From Halorientalis persicus (GTDB lineage: Archaea; Halobacteriota; Halobacteria; Halobacteriales; Haloarculaceae), in the NCBI RefSeq assembly GCF_900110215.1, contig NZ_FOCX01000004.1, positions 1-64,000 of the forward strand: a stretch of 64,000 nucleotides of DNA, given 5' to 3'. Below the pieces are notes generated by a model that did not search any database, was not told the DNA's origin, and saw nothing but the letters and a program-made list of their open reading frames with translations. A program made the position numbers and the translations under genes. Of this stretch, positions 51,873-60,907 are shown piece by piece (the stretch's first letter is position 1; every line of letters starts with the position of its first letter).

Positions 51873-52631
51873 TCAAATCCGATTGTCGGCGTTCTCGACG
51901 CTGTAGCGGTCGGACTCGCGGTCGTACTTCGAGAGCAGATACGCGAAGACGGTCCCGAACACGCCGGCACCGGCCCAGAACTGCCAGGGCAGCGGCTCCA
52001 GTCCACCGGGGACGAACGGGTAGGCAATCGAGCCCTCCTCGACGATCTTCTTGCTGTCGGGCATGACACCGCTGCCCGGCGAGTCGGGGATCGAGCCCTC
52101 GGTCGCGGGGCCACCCGGTTCGCCACAGACGATACGGCCGACCATGCCCAGCGTCTTGTGGGGCGAGCAGTAGTAGTCGTAGGTGCCCTCGGTGGCGAAG
52201 GTGTAGCTGAAGGTTGCGCCCTGTTCCTCGAAGACGCCGCTGTTGAAGCTTCGAGCGCCCTCGGGGATGCGCCGGGTCTCGGCGCGGTCGTTGTCCGTCG
52301 AGTAGGTGGCCGCGCTGTGGGACCCGGAGGCGTTGACGAAGGTGACGGTGTCGCCGGGCTGGACGTGCAACCCGACGGGATCGAAGTAGTAGCTCCCGCT
52401 CTCGGTGATCATCTGGACCTCGTAGGTCTCCCCGTCGGCGGGGACTGCCGCTTGGCCGCCACCGGCGTCGGTCCCGTTCCCGGCGGTTCCGTTCTCGACC
52501 GTCCCGTCGGTCGCGGTCTGGTTTCCGGCACTGGTTTCGTTCTCCTGGGTCGTGGCGGCCGCCGGAGCCGTGAGGGCGGTCCCCGCCAGACCGCTGGCCC
52601 CGAGCCGTCGGAGGTAGGTGCGTCGATTCAT
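51873..52631 (-). CDS. Halocyanin-like copper protein with C-terminal membrane anchor
   Basis: A 252-residue protein with a Tat signal (RRTYLRRLGASGLAGTALT) but no lipobox Cys, an Asn/Thr/Gly-rich linker with several possible N-glycosylation sites, one cupredoxin domain (about 68-168: VQPGDTVTFVNASGSHSAAT; YDYYCSPHKTLGM), and a C-terminal membrane segment (LPWQFWAGAGVFGTVFAYLL). Ligands His, Cys, His and Met are present. It is divergent from the bc-type cluster and is the likely electron acceptor fixed to the membrane beside it. Confidence 0.88.
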   Translation of the reverse strand: MNRRTYLRRLGASGLAGTALTAPAAATTQENETSAGNQTATDGTVENGTAGNGTDAGGGQAAVPADGETYEVQMITESGSYYFDPVGLHVQPGDTVTFVNASGSHSAATYSTDNDRAETRRIPEGARSFNSGVFEEQGATFSYTFATEGTYDYYCSPHKTLGMVGRIVCGEPGGPATEGSIPDSPGSGVMPDSKKIVEEGSIAYPFVPGGLEPLPWQFWAGAGVFGTVFAYLLSKYDRESDRYSVENADNRI

Positions 52632-52948
52632 GGTTCGGGCCGAACCGTTCGTCCGAACGTCCCGGCGTCCGAGTAGTATGTCTGTCGGAATCGGGCCGCG
52701 GAAACCCCGAACAACGGGGAACAACTCGCGACAACGGGTCGAACGCGAACAGAAGGGACATAAACCAGACTCGAACATCTTCGAATTGGTAATGATTCGG
52801 CCCGCACTGGCGGCGGCGACGGCTCCGGACGGGGCTCGTCGCCACGGTGTGTGGGTCGGTGGCACGGCAGTCCTCCGCTACTCATGAGTCACACAGTACA
52901 CACTGGCACGTTCCAGACTGTCCGTCGGCCCGTCGCCGGTGATCGCAG
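52632..52948. promoter_or_regulatory. 317-base divergent spacer between the copper protein and the bc-type cluster
   Basis: No coding sequence is credible here. On the minus strand TCTGGTTTATGTCC lies near 52765, and ACATACTACTCGG lies near 52680, closer to the copper-protein start. Repeated ACAACGGG units occur at about 52709-52740. For the plus-strand cluster, CACAGTACACACTGG (about 52890-52904) is the only weak candidate. The promoters are not certain. Confidence 0.35.
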
Positions 52949-53614
52949 ATGAGACGCGAGACGGTACTCATCGTTCTGTTGATCGCGTCGGTGTTGCTCC
53001 CGATGTGGTACGTCGCGCTCACCAGCGGCACCGAAGGCAGTGGTATCGGTCTCGGGAAAGGGGAGGACCCGGTCCCGGTCAACCAGTCGGCGGATATCAA
53101 CCCGACCGGGAAGTTCCTCCCCACGCCCGTCGAGGTCGGTCCCAACCAGTCCGGGGTCGTCACCTGGGTCGCCCTCCTCGTGACCGTCGCCGGGATGGCC
53201 GGTGCGGCCCGGTTCATGGACCGACTCGGACACACGCGCGAGTCGGTCGCCGGGAGCGACGTGGAAACCGACGGTGGGCACGCGAGCGATGCGAGCGGCC
53301 CCTCCTCAGACTCCCGGTCGGACGGTGGGAAGCCGGTCGTCACGGTCCCGCCCTACCTCCAGACCGACACGCGCTGGATCGTCGACTACTGGCCCGCGCC
53401 GGCCGACCGGACGGGCCTGATCGCACTCGCGGGGCTGTCCTGGAGTACCCTCGTCTTCGCGGCACTGCTGGGACTCGAGGGCCTCGGCCAGGCGCGCAAC
53501 CAGTTCATCGGGGTCTACGCCGGGATGCTGTTCCTCTCGCTGGCGGCCACGGTGCTGGTCTACGCCGTCTTCTTCACCCCCTCGATCACCGTCGCCGAAC
53601 GGAGGGATCACTAA
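52949..53614 (+). CDS. Membrane subunit of the haloarchaeal bc-type complex (unknown family)
   Basis: A 221-residue protein with an N-terminal membrane segment ([20 protein letters not shown]), a second near residue 70 ([20 protein letters not shown]), an acidic loop, and two C-terminal segments ([40 protein letters not shown]). It has no heme or metal motif. It lies one base before the Rieske gene and heads the cluster, so a structural role in the complex is inferred from position only. Confidence 0.65.
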   Translation: MRRETVLIVLLIASVLLPMWYVALTSGTEGSGIGLGKGEDPVPVNQSADINPTGKFLPTPVEVGPNQSGVVTWVALLVTVAGMAGAARFMDRLGHTRESVAGSDVETDGGHASDASGPSSDSRSDGGKPVVTVPPYLQTDTRWIVDYWPAPADRTGLIALAGLSWSTLVFAALLGLEGLGQARNQFIGVYAGMLFLSLAATVLVYAVFFTPSITVAERRDH

Positions 53615-53615
53615 T

Positions 53616-54236
53616 ATGTCATCGGACACACCGCCGGAGGAGCCACACGAGGAGATCGAGATCGAACGCCGGCAGGTCGCGAAGGTGCTCGCCGCGGTAA
53701 GCGGTGCCGGCGCGGTCGGCGCGTTCAGCGTCTCTGCCCTCGCCGGTCTCGGCGAATCGGGGAAGATCGAACCGCCGGAACCGCTGTTCGTCGAGGGCGT
53801 CCGACTGGTCGACGCGGACGGCAACCCCCTCACGACCGCGGACGCGATTCCGCAAACCGAGACACTGGAGCCGACGACGGTCTACCCCGAGAAAGAGGGC
53901 GGCGGCGCGATCACGGAGGATCGGGCCGCGGTCTTGCTCGTCCGGTTCCCCGAGGACAGCTATCAAGAACCGACGAACCTCGACGGCACCGTCTCGGGCT
54001 ACGCGGCCTACTCGAAGGTGTGTACACACCTGGGCTGTGCCGTCAACGGGACGGAAGGCAACCAGTTTTACTGCCAGTGTCACGGGTCACAGTTCGACCC
54101 CTTGCAGGGCGCGAAGGTGACCGGCGGCCCGGCACCGAGTCCCCTCCCACAGCTCCCCATCGGCGTCGAAGACGGACAGGACGGCCAACTGCTCCTCGCG
54201 ACCGGCCCCTTCGAGGGTCCGGTCGGTCCCCAGTAA
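53616..54236 (+). CDS. Rieske 2Fe-2S protein of the bc-type complex
   Basis: A 206-residue membrane-anchored protein. A hydrophobic N-terminal segment ([20 protein letters not shown], 21-40) precedes the extracytoplasmic domain. The cluster-binding boxes are CTHLGC (136-141) and CQCHGS (153-158), giving two Cys and two His ligands plus the structural disulfide pair. It would take one electron from quinol and pass it to a halocyanin. The gene starts one base after the previous stop and ends one base before the cytochrome b ATG. Confidence 0.93.
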   Translation: MSSDTPPEEPHEEIEIERRQVAKVLAAVSGAGAVGAFSVSALAGLGESGKIEPPEPLFVEGVRLVDADGNPLTTADAIPQTETLEPTTVYPEKEGGGAITEDRAAVLLVRFPEDSYQEPTNLDGTVSGYAAYSKVCTHLGCAVNGTEGNQFYCQCHGSQFDPLQGAKVTGGPAPSPLPQLPIGVEDGQDGQLLLATGPFEGPVGPQ

Positions 54237-54237
54237 C

Positions 54238-56043
54238 ATGACACGCGACAGCCCAGACGACGACACGGCTTCGGACGACGCGGTGGCCGACGGTGGCGAG
54301 CGGTCGGACTCCCCGCCGGCCCCACAGACGGACGGTGCCGGTCACGCGGGCGGGTACGACGGCACGACCGGCGGCGAGCCCGTCCACGGCCGCGAGATCG
54401 AGACCAGACAGAAGTACCCGAACAACCGCCTGTTCACCTGGCTCGACGACCGCCTCGAACTGAACCACGAGATCCTCGGAAAAGCCTTCCCCGAAGACAA
54501 GTACGGATCCTTCCTGCTGGGCGAGATCGCCCTCTTTTCGTTCATCTTCCTCGCGCTGACCGGCTCGTTCCTCGGACTGATGTACGAACCGGTCGCCTCG
54601 GAGGTCACCTACGAGGGCAACGCGGCGGAGTGGGCGGGACAGGAGGTTCCGGGCGCGTTCGCGAGTGTCCTCACGATCACCTACGACACGCCGTTCGGGA
54701 TGTTCCTGCGGATGGCCCACCACTGGGCGGCGTACATCTTCATCGCCGCCATCGCCCTGCATATGTTCCGGGTGTTCTTCAGCGGTGCCTACCGCAATCC
54801 CCACGAACCCAACTGGTTCGTCGGGAGCGTCCTGCTGTTGCTCGCGCTGGCGGAGGGATTCTTCGGCTACGCCCTCCCATTGGACGGGTTCAGCAAGGCC
54901 GCGACGACCATCGGGTTCAACATGACGGGTGCGGTGCCGGTTATCGGTGAGTGGTTACAGGCGCTGGCCTTCGGCGGTGCCTTCCCGAGTCAGGTCGGGC
55001 AGGTCATCCCGCACATGTACTTCCTGCACGTCTTCCTGTTCCCGGCACTGCTCGTCGGGATCATCGGCCTGCACATGATGATCCTGATGCGCCAGAAACA
55101 CACCGAACACGCGCCCAGTTCCCGGGGTGGCGACCGCACGCCCGCGGCCGACGACGATTCGTTCGTCGTCGGGTCGCCGTTGTTCCCCCAGCAGTTCCTG
55201 CTCTCGGTCGTCGTCCTGCTGTTGACGGCCGCGACGATCTCCTTCCTGGCGGCGCTGTTTCCCGTCCAGCGGATCGCCGCCATCGGGCTGGACTCCCCGA
55301 GCAGTCCGAGCCCCGACTGGTTTTTCATGTGGGTGTTCGGCTCGCTGAAGATGATCCCCGCGGAACTGTCACTCGCCGGGACGACGATCGTCCTCGGCGG
55401 GTGGGCCGAGTTTATCGGCGGCATCCTGATCCCGATGGTGATCATCGGCGTCATGATCGTCTGGCCGCTGATCGACAACACTGACGAACCCCAGCACTTC
55501 ACCGTCGATCCGCTCGACCGCCCCGCCCAGACCGCCCTCGGTGTCGGTGCGATCATGCTGACTATCGTGCTCTCGATCGACGGGATGCGCGGGACCTTCT
55601 CCGAGGTCATCGGCGCTCCCTCCAGCACGCTCTACCCGTATCTGGTCCTCATGACCTTCGCCATCCCCCTCCTGTTCACGGTTCGCGTCTACGTCTGGTT
55701 GACCCGTCGCCAGCGTCGGCTGGGTCGCCCGACCGGCCCAGGTGTCTCGCTCCCGTACTCGGCGACTGCCGTTCGGTGGCTCGACCGGGGACTGACCGTC
55801 CTCGCCCTGGGCTTTCTGGCGGTGGGGATCGAACTGGTGACGGGGTCGGCTACCCTGGCGTCGTCGTTCACCGGTCTGCCGGTGATCGAACAGCTGTTCT
55901 GGCTGGCTCGCGTGTTCGCGGGACTGTTGTTGCTGTTGCCGGTGCCCCCCGTGTACCTCGCGCTGGCGCTCGTCCTGATGGGGCTGGCCCTCGGTGTCGC
56001 CCCGGCGTTCGCAAAACCGGCCTCGCGATCGACCCGACTCTGA
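54238..56043 (+). CDS. Cytochrome b, long form with extra C-terminal segments
   Basis: A 601-residue protein. After an acidic tail (1-60) come the cytochrome b segments, with heme-ligand candidates in RMAHHWAAYIFIAAIALHMF and IPHMYFLHVFLFPALL then VGIIGLHMM. SPSPDWFFMWVFGSLKMIPA represents the quinol-site PDWY/W region of subunit IV. The cytochrome b and subunit IV parts are thus fused, and two further hydrophobic segments (about 520-590) extend beyond a normal cytochrome b. It oxidises quinol together with the Rieske protein. Confidence 0.92.
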   Translation: MTRDSPDDDTASDDAVADGGERSDSPPAPQTDGAGHAGGYDGTTGGEPVHGREIETRQKYPNNRLFTWLDDRLELNHEILGKAFPEDKYGSFLLGEIALFSFIFLALTGSFLGLMYEPVASEVTYEGNAAEWAGQEVPGAFASVLTITYDTPFGMFLRMAHHWAAYIFIAAIALHMFRVFFSGAYRNPHEPNWFVGSVLLLLALAEGFFGYALPLDGFSKAATTIGFNMTGAVPVIGEWLQALAFGGAFPSQVGQVIPHMYFLHVFLFPALLVGIIGLHMMILMRQKHTEHAPSSRGGDRTPAADDDSFVVGSPLFPQQFLLSVVVLLLTAATISFLAALFPVQRIAAIGLDSPSSPSPDWFFMWVFGSLKMIPAELSLAGTTIVLGGWAEFIGGILIPMVIIGVMIVWPLIDNTDEPQHFTVDPLDRPAQTALGVGAIMLTIVLSIDGMRGTFSEVIGAPSSTLYPYLVLMTFAIPLLFTVRVYVWLTRRQRRLGRPTGPGVSLPYSATAVRWLDRGLTVLALGFLAVGIELVTGSATLASSFTGLPVIEQLFWLARVFAGLLLLLPVPPVYLALALVLMGLALGVAPAFAKPASRSTRL

Positions 56044-56111
56044 GGGCGACGCTCGCGGCCGGCGTCGGTCATCACCACGTATAACCCTCCAGCGTACCGA
56101 TCCGTCGATAG

Positions 56112-56288
56112 ATGCAGGTCCCGCTCTCCCCGCACGGCCTCCGCTGGCTCGACCGCGTGAGCAAGCTTGCCGGGCTCGTTTTGCTCGCGGCCGCCTTCGA
56201 GGGCGCGCTCGGCGAGTGGTCACTCGTGGGCGGGCTCGCCGGCCTCCTGATCGGCGGCGGGACGATCTTTCTGGAACCCACCGAGTGA
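56112..56288 (+). CDS. Small membrane protein (58 residues) downstream of cytochrome b
   Basis: ATG at 56112 gives MQVPLSPHGLRWLDRVSKLA, a hydrophobic hairpin (GLVLLAAAFEGALGEW; LVGGLAGLLIGGGTIFLEP) and a stop at 56288. The start sits after GTATAACCC (about 56080), properly spaced for a TATA box. I recall similar tiny proteins next to haloarchaeal bc clusters but cannot name a function. A role as an accessory subunit is a guess from position. Confidence 0.65.
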   Translation: MQVPLSPHGLRWLDRVSKLAGLVLLAAAFEGALGEWSLVGGLAGLLIGGGTIFLEPTE

Positions 56289-56304
56289 ACTCGACGGACC
56301 GGAC

Positions 56305-56589
56305 TCACCGCCCGCCCTGCCACTCTCTGCGAACGAAAAACCCTGCGAGGACGAGCGTACAGATCCCGAGGACGATGATGCCGAGCGTCCCGATCACGCC
56401 CGAGTAGAGAAAGAGGAAGACTTCGTACTGGTCGCCCGGGATGCGGTTGCCCGCCAGGCCACCCGCGGCCAGCAAGAAGGCGAGGATCCAGAGGCCAAAG
56501 CCCAGCGTCGCCGCTCGCGCCAGCCACGGGTGGACGAACCGGTCGAAGAAGCCGTCGGCCCCCTCCGGGCCAGGGGGTTCCTCGCGCAT
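56305..56589 (-). CDS. Two-segment membrane protein beside the bc cluster
   Basis: A 94-residue protein with an acidic N-terminus, the segment GFFDRFVHPWLARAATLGFG and two hydrophobic stretches (ILAFLLAAGGLAG and GVIGTLGIIVLGICTLVLAG), ending in a basic tail. It is convergent with the 58-residue protein and seven bases after pyrE on the same strand, so it is transcribed with pyrE. A family relation to the bc cluster is possible but unproved. Confidence 0.6.
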   Translation of the reverse strand: MREEPPGPEGADGFFDRFVHPWLARAATLGFGLWILAFLLAAGGLAGNRIPGDQYEVFLFLYSGVIGTLGIIVLGICTLVLAGFFVRREWQGGR

Positions 56590-56596
56590 ACTCCCC

Positions 56597-57136
56597 TCAA
56601 CCGTCGATCTCGTCGGGTGCGTCCTCGAGCAGGTCGTCGGCGGTCAACAGCGACTCCAGTTCGATGTCGTGGTCGGCCAGATGGTCGGCCGCGCCCTCCT
56701 GCCGGTCGACGACGACGAGGACCCGATCGACGACCGCGCCCGCCTCCCGGAGCGCCTCCACGGCGTCGACGGCGCTCTGGCCGGTCGTGGCGATGTCTTC
56801 GAGGACGACGACCTCCTCGCCCTCCGAAAGCTCGCCCTCGATACGGTTGCCGGTGCCGTACTCTTTGGCCTGCTTGCGCGCGATGACGTAGGGCTGGCCG
56901 GTCTCGACGCTCGTGACCGCCACCAGCGGGACCGCGCCCAGCGCGACGCCGGCGAGTTTCGAGTCGCCCACGCGGTCGGCGAAGGCCTCGGCGATCAGTT
57001 CCAGACACCGGGGGTCGGTCTCGAAGACGTACTTGTCGACGTAGTAACTGGACGTGCCGCCGTGGGACAGCTCGAATTCGCCGAACTTCACGGCGTCGGC
57101 GTCCCTGAGCGCGTCGATGAGCTGCTGATTGGCCAT
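56597..57136 (-). CDS. pyrE: Orotate phosphoribosyltransferase
   Basis: A 179-residue enzyme of de novo pyrimidine synthesis. The PRPP-binding motif is [20 protein letters not shown] (about 108-127). [20 protein letters not shown] and [12 protein letters not shown] are characteristic, as is [16 protein letters not shown] for the flexible loop. A TATA-like GGGTATTAGT lies about 28 bases before ATG. The salvage gene upp is at 28.1 kb. Confidence 0.94.
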   Translation of the reverse strand: MANQQLIDALRDADAVKFGEFELSHGGTSSYYVDKYVFETDPRCLELIAEAFADRVGDSKLAGVALGAVPLVAVTSVETGQPYVIARKQAKEYGTGNRIEGELSEGEEVVVLEDIATTGQSAVDAVEALREAGAVVDRVLVVVDRQEGAADHLADHDIELESLLTADDLLEDAPDEIDG

Positions 57137-57176
57137 ATCTCGACTCCCGGCCCGACGGGACTAATACCCGCCGGAA

Positions 57177-57569
57177 CTAGCCGGGTGGCTCGCCGACGCC
57201 GACGCTGATTCGGAACAGCCCGTACACCGCCGGGACCACGCCCAGCGCCGCCAGCGCGAGTCCGTAGGGTGGTCCGGTGAGGTCCACCAGCAGCGGTAGC
57301 GAACTCCCCACGAGCAAGGAGAGCGACCCGGTGGCGACGCCCCCGGGACTTCTGAGCGATTGTCGGCCAGTCGCCTCGCCGTACAGCAGTCGCGCGCCAC
57401 CCAGCGCGAGCACGCCACCGAGGGAACCCCCGGCGACGAGTAGCGCGAGTGGGAGCGCCTCGATGCCCCGGACGAGCCGGTAGCCACCGGCGGCCGCCAG
57501 TCCGAGCGCGCCCACGGTCTGCACGAGTGCACCGAGTACGAGCGCGTTCTCGCGCGTCGTTCGTGGCAT
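57177..57569 (-). CDS. Four-segment membrane protein of unknown function
   Basis: A 130-residue protein with four or so hydrophobic segments (ALVQTVGALGLAAAGGYRLV; ALPLALLVAGGSLGGVLALG; GSLSLLVGSSLPLLVDL; ALAALGVVPAVYGLF). No motif or family is recognised. It lies 40 bases upstream of pyrE on the same strand and may be co-transcribed with it. Confidence 0.5.
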   Translation of the reverse strand: MPRTTRENALVLGALVQTVGALGLAAAGGYRLVRGIEALPLALLVAGGSLGGVLALGGARLLYGEATGRQSLRSPGGVATGSLSLLVGSSLPLLVDLTGPPYGLALAALGVVPAVYGLFRISVGVGEPPG

Positions 57570-57665
57570 GGCCGTGTCAGGGGCCGCCCGGGGGGAGTAG
57601 CTTGTGATACCGGATGCCGACCGGTCACTCTTCGCCGGTCGTGTGACGAAAAAAGTAGCCTGGTT

Positions 57666-58040
57666 TCAGAACGGCGCTTCGGGGCCTTCGTCGTCGCTGT
57701 CGTCGCCGCTACTGGACTCGTGGCCCGGGAACGAGGGGCTGGTGGAACCGCCGGCCATACCCTCGTTACCGCCCATGCCGCCGCCGGTGTTGGCGTGGAC
57801 CGTCTCGATCTCGGGGATCTCCTTGGTCATCCGGGTCTTGATCGCCTGGATCGTCATGGGGGAGATGCCACAGCCCGAACACGCGCCGCCGAGCTGGATG
57901 GAGACCTCGCCGGTCTCCCGGTCGATGCTCTCGATCGCCGCGCTCCCGCCGTGCATCTGGATCTGCGGGAAGTTCCGGCGCAGGAAGTTCGAGATCTGCT
58001 CTCGAAGGTCGTCGTCGCCGCCCTCGGTTTCGGTACTCAT
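57666..58040 (-). CDS. NifU C-terminal-type Fe-S scaffold protein
   Basis: A 124-residue protein with a NifU-like domain (about 11-85) bearing the cluster-binding pair CSGC (Cys54, Cys57) in LGGACSGCGISPMTIQAIKT. A Gly/Ser/Asp-rich disordered tail (about 88-124) is unusual for the family but common in halophiles. It would hold or transfer Fe-S clusters. The start at 58040 is MSTETEGGDDD; an upstream in-frame ATG would add 16 unconserved residues. Confidence 0.85.
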   Translation of the reverse strand: MSTETEGGDDDLREQISNFLRRNFPQIQMHGGSAAIESIDRETGEVSIQLGGACSGCGISPMTIQAIKTRMTKEIPEIETVHANTGGGMGGNEGMAGGSTSPSFPGHESSSGDDSDDEGPEAPF

Positions 58041-58083
58041 GGTATCTCCGATTACGTTTTCACCGTGCTTAGGCTTTTGGTCT

Positions 58084-58160
58084 CCCACCTTTTTCCGCTC
58101 GGGGTCGCAAAGCGACCCACTCGCGCAAAGACGTCTCCAGAAATCGGAGATTTCTGGCGG
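58084..58160. repeat. Dispersed intergenic element, copy B, with two hairpins
   Basis: It begins CCCACCTTTTTCCGCTCGGG. It contains GGGTCGC AAA GCGACCC (58102-58118 region) and a perfect 9-bp hairpin CCAGAAATC GGA GATTTCTGG (58137-58157). It lies between the 3' end of the NCS2 gene and the start of the NifU-like gene, so it probably terminates the NCS2 transcript. It is related to 44647-44730 and, in its first half, to 10984-11031. Confidence 0.6.
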
Positions 58161-58178
58161 GCTCGCGAACCGCTGTGG

Positions 58179-59660
58179 TCAGGCGACCGTCGTCAGCACG
58201 CCGCTGGTCCGGACGGCGAAGTAGACGACGAAGGCAGCGGCCAGCAGCCACTGGCCGACGTGCACGTCACGCCACTCGCCCTGTGCGGCTTTCACGAGGG
58301 GATAGCTGATGATCCCCGCGGCGATCCCGTAGGAGATCGAGTAGGTCAGCGGCATGATCAGGATGATCATGCCCGCCGGCACGGCGTGGGAGAGGTCGTC
58401 CCACTGGATGTCCGTGACGTTCTGGAGCATCAGCAGGGCGACGACCACCAGCGCGATGTGGGAGGCGTAGAGCGGAATCGCCGCCGCGAGCGGGACGACG
58501 ATCAGCGCCGCGAGGAAGAGCAGGCCGACCACGAGCGCGGTCATGCCGGTCCGGCCGCCCTCCTCCACGCCGGTCGAGGACTCGATGTAGGTCGTCACGG
58601 TCGAGGTGCCGAGGATGCCGCCCACGGTCGTCCCGATGGCGTCGGCCATCAGCGGCTTCTCGATCTCGGGGAGGTTCCCCTTGTCGTCGAGAAAGCCCGC
58701 GACCTGTGAGACGCCGGTCAGCGTGCCGGCGGTGTCGAAAAAGTCCACGAAGAAGAAGGTGAACACGACCAGAGAGAACGCGAAGGCGTCGACGTTCGCG
58801 AACCCGTCGAGGAAGGCGCCGAACAGCGGCGTGATGTCGTACTGGGCCGCGGTCATCTGACTCATGTCGAGGCCGCCGTTGCGGACGAAGTCCGCGGCCG
58901 CCACGCCCGGTTCGACGAGGCCGGCCAGCGTCGCGACCGCACCCATGATCGCCGTCGCCAGGATGCCGATGACGATCGCACCCTTCAGACCGCGCACGTA
59001 CAGCATCAGCGTCAGGAACAGGCCGATCACCGAGAGGATCGCGACAGGATCGGTGGCGATGGGCCCCAGCGTCACGAGCGTCTCGGGGTCGTCCACGACG
59101 ATCCGCATCGCTTCCAGGCCGATGATCGCAAGAAAGAGTCCGATCCCGGTCCCGACGGCGAACTTCACGGGTTCGGGGAACAACTCGATGATGTATTTGC
59201 GCGCGCCGACCGCCGTCAGGAGGATGAACAGCACCCCTTCGGTCACGACCGCGGCGAGCGCGGTCTGCCAGGGGACCCCCATCGCACCGACGACCGTGAA
59301 CGCGAAGAAGGCGTTCAGACCGAGGCCAGGGGCCTGTCCGAACGGCCTGTTGGCGTAGAAGGCCATCACGAAGATCGCCGCTGCCGCCGCGAGGATCGTC
59401 ACGACGGCGAGCATCTGCTGGACCTCGCCTGGCGTATACCCCTCGATGGCGATCCCGGGCTTGCCGTTCGGCCCCGGGAACTGCGTCATGATCGCCGGGT
59501 TCACCACGACGATGTAACTCATCGTCAGGAAGGTCGTGATCCCCGCGACGATCTCGGTCCGCAGGTCCGTGCCGTGTTCTGCGAACCCGAAGTAGTTCGC
59601 GAACCAGGAGTTCTGGCCCCCGTCCGTCGCCACGTCGTCGGCCGCCGGTCCGTCGGACAT
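58179..59660 (-). CDS. NCS2-family purine permease (AzgA-like)
   Basis: A 493-residue transporter with about 12-14 membrane segments. The start YFGFAEHGTDLRTEIVAGITTFLTMSYIVVVNP is characteristic of the AzgA/guanine-hypoxanthine branch (seen in pieces at residues 24-56). PGLGLNAFFAF and GTSTVTTYIESSTGVEEGGR carry the conserved substrate-site regions. It likely imports purine bases. ATAATACAT-like sequence (59695-59705, minus strand GTAATACATAAC) is the promoter candidate about 40 bases upstream. Confidence 0.9.
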   Translation of the reverse strand: MSDGPAADDVATDGGQNSWFANYFGFAEHGTDLRTEIVAGITTFLTMSYIVVVNPAIMTQFPGPNGKPGIAIEGYTPGEVQQMLAVVTILAAAAAIFVMAFYANRPFGQAPGLGLNAFFAFTVVGAMGVPWQTALAAVVTEGVLFILLTAVGARKYIIELFPEPVKFAVGTGIGLFLAIIGLEAMRIVVDDPETLVTLGPIATDPVAILSVIGLFLTLMLYVRGLKGAIVIGILATAIMGAVATLAGLVEPGVAAADFVRNGGLDMSQMTAAQYDITPLFGAFLDGFANVDAFAFSLVVFTFFFVDFFDTAGTLTGVSQVAGFLDDKGNLPEIEKPLMADAIGTTVGGILGTSTVTTYIESSTGVEEGGRTGMTALVVGLLFLAALIVVPLAAAIPLYASHIALVVVALLMLQNVTDIQWDDLSHAVPAGMIILIMPLTYSISYGIAAGIISYPLVKAAQGEWRDVHVGQWLLAAAFVVYFAVRTSGVLTTVA

Positions 59661-59736
59661 ACTGTGTTGTCGCCAAGGAAAATCTCCAGGGTGTTATGTA
59701 TTACTTCTGAGGTAGTGTTCGGGAGTCAACACCTCT

Positions 59737-60141
59737 CTACCGCCGGTCTCGGGTCGAGCCGACGACGGCCTCGGCCTCGATCTCCACCGCGAGGTCGGGA
59801 TCGATCAGGCCGTCGACCTGGACCATCGTCGCGGCGGGACGGGCCTCACCGAACGCCTCCCTGTGGGCCCGCCCGACCGCCGGCCAGTCGTCGGCGTCGA
59901 CGACGTACAGCCGCGTGCGGATCACCTCGTCGAGGCTCGCGCCGGCCTCGGCCAGCGCCGATTCGACGATCTCGAGGGCTCGTTTCGTCTGTCCGTACGG
60001 GTCACCCACGGCGACGGGCTCGCCGTCGTCGTCGGTCGCGGTCGTCCCCGAGACGACCACTCTGTCACCCGTGCGGACGGCCCGCGAGTAGCCCACCTGC
60101 TCCTCCCACTCGGTGCCCGACGAGACGCGCTGCCGGTCCAT
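59737..60141 (-). CDS. RidA (YjgF/UK114) family protein
   Basis: A 134-residue protein with the RidA layout: WEEQVGYSRAVRTGDRVVVS then GTTA, QTKRALEIVESALAEAGASL, VIRTRLYVVDADDWPAVGRA and a C-terminal VDGLIDPDLAVEIEAEAVV. The active-site Arg is in IRTRLYV. Members deaminate reactive enamine/imine intermediates. The usual Cys/Arg/Glu end is replaced by acidic residues, so it may be a RidA subfamily member. A promoter AGCTATTTTG lies about 26 bases upstream. Confidence 0.85.
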   Translation of the reverse strand: MDRQRVSSGTEWEEQVGYSRAVRTGDRVVVSGTTATDDDGEPVAVGDPYGQTKRALEIVESALAEAGASLDEVIRTRLYVVDADDWPAVGRAHREAFGEARPAATMVQVDGLIDPDLAVEIEAEAVVGSTRDRR

Positions 60142-60183
60142 ACTGAGCCGTCGCCCGCCACCACAAAATAGCTACCCGACCGC

Positions 60184-60510
60184 TCACTCGCTCGTGTCGA
60201 ACCCGAACACGCGCTGGAGCTCCGTCTCGATCTCGTCGAGATACCGATCCATGATCTCCTCGAACTTCTCCTCGCCGACGACGACGCCCTGGAGCCGGTC
60301 GTAGGGATCCTCGGGCAACTCGATCCGGAACTGGCCCTCGCCCTCGTAGAACGGCTCGCTCTCCGAGAGGACGAACTGGTCGATCCCGTGGATCAACTCC
60401 GAATCGAAGCGGTCGTTCATGGTCTGGAAGGCGTTCTTGTAGGCCCGCTGGAGCTCCGTGAAGTAGTTCGCGTACTTGTCCTCGAACTGCTCGGGGTCGA
60501 ACTCGGCCAT
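60184..60510 (-). CDS. Conserved haloarchaeal protein, DUF5783-like
   Basis: A 108-residue acidic helical protein (FDPEQFEDKYANYFTELQRA; FQTMNDRFDSELIHGIDQFV; EEKFEEIMDRYLDEIETELQ). I recognise it as DUF5783. No function is known. It stands between RidA and a small membrane protein, all on the minus strand, with its own TATA-like CGTTTTAGGG about 27 bases upstream of ATG. Confidence 0.75.
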   Translation of the reverse strand: MAEFDPEQFEDKYANYFTELQRAYKNAFQTMNDRFDSELIHGIDQFVLSESEPFYEGEGQFRIELPEDPYDRLQGVVVGEEKFEEIMDRYLDEIETELQRVFGFDTSE

Positions 60511-60546
60511 ACCTGTCTCTGGGTGAGCCAGCCCTAAAACGATCCG

Positions 60547-60837
60547 TTACTCGCCGTCGGCGTCGCCGAACAGCGTGACCCCGGCCAGCCCGAACCCGTG
60601 TTCGGGGAGCGCGAAGGTGTACAGCGCGACGCCGGCCACCGCCGCGAGCAGGACCGCCGCGACGATCGGGAGCAGGACCGCCGACGTGAGCAGGCTCGCC
60701 AGCCCGACCGGCCGTGGGACGACCGTCGCGACCACGACCGCCAGAATCGACATGGTGAACATCACGCCGAAGGCAAAGCCCGCGCCGAAGATGAGCCGCT
60801 CCCGTTCGGTGGCCTCGTCGGCGTCTGAATCGGTCAT
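60547..60837 (-). CDS. Two- or three-segment membrane protein of unknown function
   Basis: A 96-residue protein with an acidic N-terminus (about 1-15) and hydrophobic segments FGAGFAFGVMFTMSILAVVV, LLTSAVLLPIVAAVLLAAVA and GVALYTFALPEHGFG. No family is recognised. ACCTAAGCC lies about 25 bases upstream of ATG and may be its promoter. Confidence 0.55.
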   Translation of the reverse strand: MTDSDADEATERERLIFGAGFAFGVMFTMSILAVVVATVVPRPVGLASLLTSAVLLPIVAAVLLAAVAGVALYTFALPEHGFGLAGVTLFGDADGE

Positions 60838-60907
60838 GGCACCTTAGTGGTGGTTGGACTGGCTTAGGTCTGGTGGCCGTTACCATGCCCCGTCGTCGAC
60901 CGCGGAA

